From Candidatus Babelota bacterium (GTDB lineage: Bacteria > Babelota > Babeliae > Babelales > RVW-14): 43,262 nucleotides of DNA. The position numbers and the translations under genes are program-made. The notes beneath the pieces were generated by a model. That model saw nothing but the letters and a program-made list of their open reading frames with translations, was not told the origin of the DNA and did no database searches. Below are positions 1 through 6,581 of this stretch, piece after piece; position 1 is the first letter of the stretch; each line of letters opens with the position of its first letter. The stretch is from contig JABCZU010000014.1 of assembly GCA_013289515.1 (NCBI GenBank), forward strand, positions 1 through 43,262. Reading direction: 5' to 3'.

Positions 1-1311
1 AGCACGACCAATACGCCAACTGCTGCGGCGCTTGGGAGTGCGGTAACGACAGGGTCAAGCGCAAACGCCAGCTCAGTAGCATTTTCCCCAAATGGTAATT
101 ATCTTGCTGTGACAAATGTAAGTCCTACCAATACGTTGCAAGTATATTCATTTGCTGCTGGTACACCGGCACTAGCTGGCAGTGTGAACACGGGAACAAG
201 CCCTACATCAGTGGCCTGGTCGCCAAATGGCAACTACCTTGCTGTGGTAAATACAAGTTCATTTACACTGCAAGTATATTCTTTTTCTGGAGGCACCCCG
301 GTACCAGTGGGAAGCGCGGTGAGTACGGGAGCAAGTTCAACTCCTGAGTCAGTAGCATGGGCACCAAATGGTAATTATCTTGCTGTGGTCAATAATGGTA
401 CGAGTACGCTACAAGTATATTCGTTCTCTGGTAGCACCCCAGTACAAGTGGGTAGTGTTAATCTCGCAGGAATCCCCCAGCAGGTTGCCTGGTCACCTAA
501 TGGCAATTATCTTGCCGTAATAAATCAGGCTGCTTCAGCTTGTCTGCAGATTTTTTCATTTTCTGGAAGCACTCCAATACAAGTGGGAAGCAATGCTACT
601 ACAGGATTATCAACCCCCTATTCAGTAGTTTGGTCACCAAATGGCAACTACCTTGCTGTAGCAAATAGGGGCGCAGCAAACTTCGAGGCCTTTTATTTTG
701 ATGGTACTGATACGCCAGTACTGGTTGGTAGCGCTATAACAACGGGATCATCTCCCCAATCAGTAGCCTGGTCACCAAATGGTCAATTTATTGCGGTAGT
801 AAATCTATCTTCGTCCACCCTCCAGCTCTTCTACGCCCCCATCTTCCAAAACGGCCAACCGCTCCTGAATCAACTGGGCAACACGGTCAGCACCGCAAAC
901 CCAGTCACGTCAGTGGCTTTCTCGCCAAACGGCAACTACATTGCAACGGCGGGCAGTGGCATCCAAATGTATTCGTTTAGCAGCACCGGCACATCGGCGC
1001 CAACGCCACGTGGCAGCGCAGCAGCAACCACGGCGACCTCGCGCCAAGTGGTCTGGTCACCAACCAACAATTACATCGCCGCAGTCTTTGATAACGCAAC
1101 GCTTGGCGTGTATTCATTCAGCCCAAGTGCACCAGCAACGCCAACACTGGCAGCAAGTGCAACGACCATGCCGCTACCAACGATGTGCGCCTGGTCGCCA
1201 AATGGTAATGCGTACAATGACAATTATATTCTGACGGCATCGGCCCTGAATGGTGGGGCAAGGCGATTGTTTTATTTCGATCCGTTTGGCAGTACTGGGT
1301 ATTATGCCTAG
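1..1311 (+). CDS. Beta-propeller repeat surface/secreted protein, 5' end cut by window edge
   Basis: The frame is open from base 1, so the start codon lies outside the window; the GTG at 109 is only an internal valine codon. The visible 436 residues hold about nine blades of roughly 45 residues, each with a core like SVAWSPNGNYLAVVN followed by a TLQVYSFSG strand and a TPVxVGS turn. This is a WD40/YVTN-like beta-propeller pattern. The last blades differ from the rest: they contain FYAPIFQNGQPLL, an SPTNNYIAAV blade, and a final segment ending in RRLFYFDPFG...YYA. The gene at 25230-28484 ends in almost the same way, so the two are paralogues. That paralogue has a signal peptide, so export is likely here too. 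From about base 820 the sequence is more GC-rich and more conserved between the two genes. Ligand or partner unknown; a scaffold, adhesin or secreted effector role is inference. Confidence 0.85.
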   Translation, partial: STTNTPTAAALGSAVTTGSSANASSVAFSPNGNYLAVTNVSPTNTLQVYSFAAGTPALAGSVNTGTSPTSVAWSPNGNYLAVVNTSSFTLQVYSFSGGTPVPVGSAVSTGASSTPESVAWAPNGNYLAVVNNGTSTLQVYSFSGSTPVQVGSVNLAGIPQQVAWSPNGNYLAVINQAASACLQIFSFSGSTPIQVGSNATTGLSTPYSVVWSPNGNYLAVANRGAANFEAFYFDGTDTPVLVGSAITTGSSPQSVAWSPNGQFIAVVNLSSSTLQLFYAPIFQNGQPLLNQLGNTVSTANPVTSVAFSPNGNYIATAGSGIQMYSFSSTGTSAPTPRGSAAATTATSRQVVWSPTNNYIAAVFDNATLGVYSFSPSAPATPTLAASATTMPLPTMCAWSPNGNAYNDNYILTASALNGGARRLFYFDPFGSTGYYA

Positions 1312-1332
1312 GTACGATTGGATCGGATGATT

Positions 1333-1397
1333 AAAATGGATCCCGGACGCGCCTGCCCTGCCGTAGTGGCACGAAGGCTGGATTCGGGATCCATTTT
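1333..1397 (+). terminator. Palindromic terminator-like element after the propeller gene
   Basis: A perfect 13-bp inverted repeat (AAAATGGATCCCG at 1333-1345, CGGGATCCATTTT at 1385-1397) surrounds a 39-base GC-rich interior and ends in a run of eight T. It sits 22 bp after the stop codon. It can act as an intrinsic terminator, but the GGATCC core also resembles the dispersed palindromic repeats elsewhere in the window, so it may be one of those serving as terminator. Confidence 0.55.
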
Positions 1398-1506
1398 TTT
1401 TGGCGCAACCTTCAGAAAAAGAGCCATCGTGCATTCTTATTGCAACGCACTGCCTGGCATGTTAGTCTTGGCTATTATAAGTAATTAAGCCAACCAGGGG
1501 TCAAGT

Positions 1507-2952
1507 ATGAATCAATTTATTGGACGCAAAAAAGAGTTCGAGACATTAAGAAGTATACAAAAGTTTGATCATGCGTGCCTGGTTGTTGTTAAAGGACGAC
1601 GGCGCATTGGCAAGAGTCGGTTAATTCAAGAGTTTGCCAAGGGAAGTCGTTTTCTATCATTTACGGGGGTAGTGCCAACGAATGGTACAACCGCTCAATC
1701 GCAACGAGATGAATTTGCCAAGCAGCTTGCCAAAAATTGTAATGCTCAGGAAAAAACATATACATCGTGGTTTTATGCTCTTAACGAGCTATCTTCTCAT
1801 CTCACAAATGAACAAACAATTATCTTGTTTGACGAAATTTCATGGATGGGTTCTCATGATAGCGGATTTGTTGGACAGCTCAAAGTATGGTGGGATTTAG
1901 AGTTGCAGGAGAAAATGCCTAATCTTACGCTCATCTTTTGTGGCTCTGTTTCAACCTGGATCGAAAAAAATATTCTAAGAAGTACTGCTTTTTTTGGTCG
2001 TGTTGCACAAACTATTACACTGGAACAATTATCGCTGTCAGAATGTGTTGAATTTTTACATGCATCGAATATTAAGGCGTCTCCTTACGATACCTTTAAG
2101 CTTTTAGCCGTTACTGGTGGGGTTCCATCGTACTTAGGGCGAATTGATAAAGACTTTCCAATAGAAAATAATATAAAAAAATTGTGCTTTGAGCCAGATG
2201 GTTTTTTAACAAAAGAGTTTAATGATATTTTTCACGATCTTTTCAACGGTCACAGCTCTGCCTACAAGCAAGTTATACATCTTCTTGCCGACGGTATGAA
2301 GGATTTGCAAGGCATTCAAGAGGCTCTTAAACCTGACAAGCCAGCGTCGCTTGAAGAGGTCATGCAAGATCTCATTACGGCCGGGTTTGTTTGTGGGCAC
2401 TATTCATGGTCGTTTAAAACAGAAAAAGCAAATACACGCTATTTATATCGACTGAGCGATAATTATCTGCGCTTTTATGTTAAGTATATTGAACCAAACA
2501 TGCCACAGATTAGTTTGAATGATTTCGGAGAAAAATCGTTACAAAATCTACCAAACTGGGATGGTGTCATGGGCTTGCAAGTCGAGAATTTATTGCTTAA
2601 CAATCGATCTTTGTTGGTGAAAGCATTGGACATTCACCCTGCCGATGTTGTTTGTCATAATCCTTATCGACAAAGACCTTCTGGCGATAAAAAAGGATGT
2701 CAAATTGACTATCTTCTTCAATCGAATTCGCAAACGCTGTATGTGTGTGAATTTAAATTCAAGAGACAGGAAATAGGACCAGAAATTATTGCATCGGTAC
2801 AAGAAAAAATAAGCCGGCTTGATATTCCTAAAGGCTTTGGTGCCATACCGGTCCTCTTTCATTTTGGCGGCGTAAAAGATTCAGTGCGCGGTACAGGATA
2901 TTTTTATAAAATCATAGATGTACAAGATTTTTTAAAGACAAGTCGCGACTAA
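1507..2952 (+). CDS. ATP-binding protein, ATPase_2-like AAA with C-terminal DUF234/PD-(D/E)xK-like domain
   Basis: This 481-residue protein has an N-terminal P-loop, GRRRIGKS at residues 30-37, directly after the family opening FIGRKKEFETL. A Walker B strand TIILFDEISW lies near residues 104-113 and a sensor-like CGSVSTW near 155. The middle part resembles a winged helix. The C-terminus carries QIDYLL (about 398) and CEFKFK (about 414), a D...ExK arrangement typical of PD-(D/E)xK folds in DUF234 proteins. This matches the prokaryotic ATPase_2 (PF01637) plus DUF234 architecture, common in archaea and host-associated bacteria; its function is poorly defined. The gene stands 195 bp after the propeller gene and 29 bp before the serpin-like gene, possibly cotranscribed with the latter. 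Two other ATPase/nuclease-like fusions are in this window (31821 and 40663). Function in DNA processing or defence is inference. Confidence 0.85.
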   Translation: MNQFIGRKKEFETLRSIQKFDHACLVVVKGRRRIGKSRLIQEFAKGSRFLSFTGVVPTNGTTAQSQRDEFAKQLAKNCNAQEKTYTSWFYALNELSSHLTNEQTIILFDEISWMGSHDSGFVGQLKVWWDLELQEKMPNLTLIFCGSVSTWIEKNILRSTAFFGRVAQTITLEQLSLSECVEFLHASNIKASPYDTFKLLAVTGGVPSYLGRIDKDFPIENNIKKLCFEPDGFLTKEFNDIFHDLFNGHSSAYKQVIHLLADGMKDLQGIQEALKPDKPASLEEVMQDLITAGFVCGHYSWSFKTEKANTRYLYRLSDNYLRFYVKYIEPNMPQISLNDFGEKSLQNLPNWDGVMGLQVENLLLNNRSLLVKALDIHPADVVCHNPYRQRPSGDKKGCQIDYLLQSNSQTLYVCEFKFKRQEIGPEIIASVQEKISRLDIPKGFGAIPVLFHFGGVKDSVRGTGYFYKIIDVQDFLKTSRD

Positions 2953-2981
2953 CTAAAGATAGTTATCCCAGGAGACACACG

Positions 2982-3896
2982 ATGAGTTTTTCTATCACGC
3001 TTTTTCCTATTATCGCCGCACTAGCAATGGCGGATACAACATTTTTGGAGGACCCTGCACACAAAGTAGTGTGGGCAACCAATAATAAATTGCAGACATA
3101 TTTTATGGAGCACTGCTGGCAATACCATGCAGTCCTGGATAAGTTTTCAAACAAAGAGCTTAAATCTTGTGCATCCAATGATGTTACTGAAGTTAATGCC
3201 TTTTTACGTGCTAATAACTTCACCATTCAGCTAGAAGCCGAACCGAAAGAAACCCATCCATTTTTTATAGCCTCGATTATGGATGTAATGGTACGTTGGA
3301 TGCAAACAGGGATCAAGGCACAGATCATACAAACAAAAAATGGGGGGCTCTGCCATACAGAAACAATACTGTATCCGGCCATCACATTAAAAAAACACAT
3401 GAAGGTTTATACGGTCAAAAAGCACAAGCACCCAGTGTGTGAGATTGTCACACAAAATGGCGATACCGTTTGCATGACCATTGGCGACCAGCCTGGCCAA
3501 GACTTTGATCTGCTGGGAAAAGTTATAGCACTTGACGAGATGGTAGCAAACTTTGATTCACGACAAGAAAATTATGCTTCAATTACCTTTCCTATGATTT
3601 CATACCATGAAAAGCCAGATATATCATGGCTCAAGCGAATGGGGAAAAAAGGAGCATTTATTTCCCAAGCCCTGCAAGAAACCAAATTTCAAATGAACCA
3701 GCACGGCGCCGCATGCCAAAGCGCTGCAGCAATCGGCATGCTCAAAAGCATACAGCTTGCGCCGCCCAAACATCTGATCATTGACCGTCCATTCTATTTG
3801 TGGATCAAGCGTCCTGGTATTGGATTACCAATTTTTGCCGCGTACTTTGACCAAAGTCATTGGCAGGAGCCTGCCGCTGGATTGGAAAGCAATTAA
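2982..3896 (+). CDS. Serpin-like protein (divergent, short)
   Basis: This 304-residue protein has a C-terminus that reads as a serpin. LIIDRPFYLWI (near residues 268-278) fits every position of the PROSITE serpin signature, and is followed by an ILF-like strand (GLPIFAAYF). Upstream, FISQALQETKFQMNQHG resembles strand 5A and the hinge, and GAACQSAAAIGML (about 241-253) resembles the alanine-rich start of the reactive-centre loop. LKRMGKKGAF matches the region that in serpins reads LxxLGI..AF. Serpins usually have 350-400 residues; helix A seems to be missing, and SITLFPIIAALAMA could be helix B or a signal peptide (AMA then D), though it lacks an N-terminal positive charge. If the hinge is aligned at G, a Gln falls where inhibitory serpins prefer a small residue, so inhibition is uncertain. 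A GGAG ribosome site precedes the ATG. Inferred role: blocking a host or self protease. Confidence 0.7.
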   Translation: MSFSITLFPIIAALAMADTTFLEDPAHKVVWATNNKLQTYFMEHCWQYHAVLDKFSNKELKSCASNDVTEVNAFLRANNFTIQLEAEPKETHPFFIASIMDVMVRWMQTGIKAQIIQTKNGGLCHTETILYPAITLKKHMKVYTVKKHKHPVCEIVTQNGDTVCMTIGDQPGQDFDLLGKVIALDEMVANFDSRQENYASITFPMISYHEKPDISWLKRMGKKGAFISQALQETKFQMNQHGAACQSAAAIGMLKSIQLAPPKHLIIDRPFYLWIKRPGIGLPIFAAYFDQSHWQEPAAGLESN

Positions 3897-3972
3897 GAAA
3901 ATTCACACTCTTTCTAAAATACGGTATTGCTCAATAACAACAAAGACGATAAAATTGCATTTGAGAATTGAA

Positions 3973-4078
3973 CCAGGGGAACAATCGAAAGACTTTCTTA
4001 ATTTCCCCTGGATCCTGAAACAAGTTCAGGATGACAAAACAGGATGCACCTTACTGTTTCAGTGCGGGGATGACGTCT
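3973..4078. repeat. Composite palindromic repeat element
   Basis: A 39-bp palindromic core (CCAGGGGAA at 3973-3981, TTCCCCTGG at 4003-4011) runs into a second hairpin, ATCCTGAA...TTCAGGAT (4012-4033), and ends at GATGACGTC near 4077. The same 39-bp core, with the same outer bases and a different centre, occurs inverted at 34684-34721. The second hairpin recurs exactly at 11392-11422. The element fills most of the 242 bp between the serpin-like gene and moxR; nothing else is seen there except the moxR ribosome site. Confidence 0.75.
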
Positions 4079-4138
4079 GTAGGAGATCAATGCTCAATGA
4101 TTGAACCAGCACCACTTAGAATGAAAGGACCATTAGCC

Positions 4139-5134
4139 ATGGCAGAAACATCTTCATATCTCACCGAACAGCTAGCAGAGCAAATAAAAGAACAAAGCCT
4201 TAAATGGCACGATGTAAAAACAGAAGTAAAAAAGATTATCGTTGGCCAAGACTATCTTATTGATCGCATCTTAATTGGCCTGCTGTGTAATGGACATATC
4301 CTGCTTGAAGGGGTCCCCGGCCTTGCTAAAACAACGCTGATTAAAACAATTGCGCAGGTGATCGGCGTTTCGTATCAACGCATACAATTCACTCCTGACC
4401 TTTTGCCTGCCGATGTTATCGGCACCCTCATGTACAGTCCAAAAACGCATGAGTTTCAAATTAAAAAGGGCCCCATTTTTGCAAACGTTATTTTAGCTGA
4501 TGAAATAAATCGTGCACCTGCAAAAGTACAATCAGCACTCCTGGAGGCGATGCAAGAACATCAAGTTACTATTGGCGATACAACGTACCCGCTGGATGAA
4601 CCATTTCTTGTTCTGGCAACACAAAACCCCATTGACCAAGAGGGAACCTATCGTTTGCCTGAGGCGCAAGTTGATCGCTTCATGTTTAAACTTCTAGTCA
4701 CTTATCCAAAGTTTGCTGAAGAGAAAGAGATTGTGCACAAATCGCTGCAACCGCGCGAACTGTACGCATTGCTCAATAAAGAAACAATTATCCAGACACA
4801 ACAACTGGTTAAAGAAATATACATTGATGACAAAGTTATTGATTATATTTTGCATATCGTTTTTGCTTCACGTAATCCAAAAGATTATAAGCTGGATGAG
4901 ATCGCGCATTTTATCCAATACGGTGCATCGCCGCGTGCAACACTGGCATTAACGCAGGCTGCAAAGGCTCATGCATTTTTAAAGAAGCGTCATTTTGTAA
5001 TCCCAGATGACGTTAAGGCAATAGCAGCTGATACGTTACGCCACCGTATCATGATAACCTACGAAGCAGAGGCAGAAAACATTGCAACCGATAGTATCAT
5101 ACAAAAGATTTTGCGGATCATACCAGCACCATAG
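4139..5134 (+). CDS. MoxR-family AAA+ ATPase
   Basis: The ATG at 4139 is preceded by AAAGGA at suitable spacing and gives a 331-residue protein of normal MoxR length; upstream in-frame codons run into the palindromic repeat. Walker A is GVPGLAKT (58-65). Walker B is VILADEINRAP (about 118-128), followed by the MoxR hallmarks QSALLEAMQEHQV, ATQNPIDQEGTY, LPEAQVDRF and a C-terminal lid with GASPRATLAL. MoxR proteins are chaperone-like AAA+ ATPases that usually act with a von Willebrand A or DUF58 protein encoded next door. No such partner is visible here; the next gene, 91 bp on, is the GspC-like component. Whether this ATPase serves secretion-machine assembly or is simply a neighbour cannot be told from sequence. 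Confidence 0.93.
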   Translation: MAETSSYLTEQLAEQIKEQSLKWHDVKTEVKKIIVGQDYLIDRILIGLLCNGHILLEGVPGLAKTTLIKTIAQVIGVSYQRIQFTPDLLPADVIGTLMYSPKTHEFQIKKGPIFANVILADEINRAPAKVQSALLEAMQEHQVTIGDTTYPLDEPFLVLATQNPIDQEGTYRLPEAQVDRFMFKLLVTYPKFAEEKEIVHKSLQPRELYALLNKETIIQTQQLVKEIYIDDKVIDYILHIVFASRNPKDYKLDEIAHFIQYGASPRATLALTQAAKAHAFLKKRHFVIPDDVKAIAADTLRHRIMITYEAEAENIATDSIIQKILRIIPAP

Positions 5135-5195
5135 AATGCGATACTTTTTCCGTTTGTCAGCTTCTGACTTGACAGCGTGGCTACGATCAAAGTAT

Positions 5196-5212
5196 CTTCG
5201 TAGTCTACGAAG
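5196..5212. repeat. Short perfect hairpin before the gspC-like gene
   Basis: CTTCGTAG and CTACGAAG flank a single T, giving an 8-bp stem. It ends 13 bp before the ATG at 5226, just upstream of its AGG ribosome site. It could affect translation or be a fragment of a dispersed repeat. No T run follows, so it is not a standard terminator. Confidence 0.4.
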
Positions 5213-5225
5213 GGATAGGTAAGAT

Positions 5226-6365
5226 ATGAAACAAGATTTGTGGCTGGTTAATAGTGCAGTTGTGCTTCTAGGAGCATTAGCACTGAGTTTTGCTGGGCTT
5301 TTACAAGAAACCCCTCCAGCAAAACCGTTCGTCCGTACTTTACGAACCGAACGTATTGCTGATAATAAAAAAGCTACAACCAAGCAATCAAGTCCTACCG
5401 CATGGGATAAGATTTATATTGAAGATATCTTTGGCACCTATAAAGTACAAATCACCACACCAACAAAACAAAATCTGATTACCCCTATGCCAGAGCCTCA
5501 AGCGCCGATTATTCAGCCAGTACCAGAACCTAAAAAACCAGATTTCATAGCGCCGCTTTCCATAACGCTGCGCGGCATCATCACCAGTTCTGATGAGGCT
5601 AAAAATGTTGCTATTATTGCTGATGAAACAAGCAAAGAGGCTATGTATTATTTAGGCGAAAAAGTTAAGGATGCTCAAGTTATTAAGATAGCGCCAAACA
5701 GAATTGTACTGTTGCGTGCTAACGGGCAGCAGGAGATTTATTATTTGCGTGCTACCGATCTACCACAGCCACCAGCAGATCCGCTCAATAGATGGAAATA
5801 TAGTATTCGCAAAACAGATGATCAAAACTTTGTTATAGATCCTAAAAATTTTAGCAAAGAAATTGAGTCGCTTGCTGAATTTATTGATAAAGCTTCTATT
5901 GTTGGCAGTGTTTATCAGGACGGTAAAACGATTGGTATTCGTATTGGTGCCCTTGACGCACAAAGTGTCGGCAGCGCACTTGGCCTGGTCGAACATGATA
6001 TCGTTACAAGTATCGATGGCCTTGATATCACCGATGCTAAAAATAGGCTTAAGGCGTATGATGGCATTGTCCAAGCGCCACTGGGCTCCTCGCACAAGGT
6101 TGTTATTAAACGCGCTGGACTTGACATTACCTTGATCTATAAATTTGAAACGATACAACAACCGCGTACCGCATTATTTCAGGGCATCAAGACATCAGAT
6201 ACCGGACAACTGCCAGACGCGGATGATAAATTTAAAATTAGCAAATTACAAGAACGTGAAAAAATGTTACGCGATTTTAACAAGACCCAGCCGCCACACC
6301 ACCAAGATGCGATGGCTGAGATTAGAAAACGAATTTTAGATGGCTTACAGCAACGATTGCGGTAA
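5226..6365 (+). CDS. gspC: GspC-like type II secretion inner-membrane/PDZ protein
   Basis: The 379-residue protein has the GspC layout. One membrane segment lies near residues 8-25, then a Pro/Lys-rich periplasmic linker (about 80-112). Next comes a homology-region domain (about 114-178: LSITLRGIITS, NVAIIAD, YYLGEKV, IVLLRANG). A PDZ domain (about 235-325) includes IGIRIGALDAQSVGSALGL and DIVTSIDGLDIT. GspC links the inner-membrane platform to the secretin by binding its N-terminal domains, and a secretin gene follows directly. The tail after the PDZ domain (about 330-379) is charged and probably helical. It is the first gene of a C-D-L-M order; no GspE, F or G gene is in the window, so those parts must lie elsewhere if the machine is complete. 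Confidence 0.8.
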   Translation: MKQDLWLVNSAVVLLGALALSFAGLLQETPPAKPFVRTLRTERIADNKKATTKQSSPTAWDKIYIEDIFGTYKVQITTPTKQNLITPMPEPQAPIIQPVPEPKKPDFIAPLSITLRGIITSSDEAKNVAIIADETSKEAMYYLGEKVKDAQVIKIAPNRIVLLRANGQQEIYYLRATDLPQPPADPLNRWKYSIRKTDDQNFVIDPKNFSKEIESLAEFIDKASIVGSVYQDGKTIGIRIGALDAQSVGSALGLVEHDIVTSIDGLDITDAKNRLKAYDGIVQAPLGSSHKVVIKRAGLDITLIYKFETIQQPRTALFQGIKTSDTGQLPDADDKFKISKLQEREKMLRDFNKTQPPHHQDAMAEIRKRILDGLQQRLR

Positions 6366-6431
6366 GAGGGATGAGGATCCCAGCCTTCATGCAGTGGAAC
6401 CTTTGATTTATAGTGAGACTTTTACTCCACG

Positions 6432-6581
6432 GGACGTCGTCCCCGCGAAGGCGGGGATCCAGGCAATATAATATCCCTTTTTGCATAGTATTATTCAAAA
6501 GAAAGATAATGTGATGAGTAAGAAAATTTATAGGACTTTTTATAAACGGCCTGGATCCCCGCCTTCGCGGGGACGACGTCC
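6432..6581. repeat. Pair of 33-bp REP-like elements as a perfect inverted repeat around the secretin 1 start
   Basis: The 33 bases at 6432-6464 are the exact reverse complement of 6549-6581. Each arm also contains its own small hairpin (CCCCGCGAAGGCGGGG). The left arm is in the gap after gspC; the right arm is inside the secretin reading frame, where it encodes a Pro/Gly/Arg-rich stretch. The 84 bp between them carries the ribosome site and start codon of secretin 1, so a folded transcript would place the start in the loop of a long hairpin. Confidence 0.9.

Noticed and set aside
1174-1434. Minus-strand frame over the terminator region after the first propeller gene
   Set aside because: Spans a palindrome and the end of a real gene; no ribosome site.
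3781-4104. Plus-strand frame from inside the serpin-like gene into the palindromic repeat
   Set aside because: It overlaps the real gene in another frame and continues only through repeat sequence.
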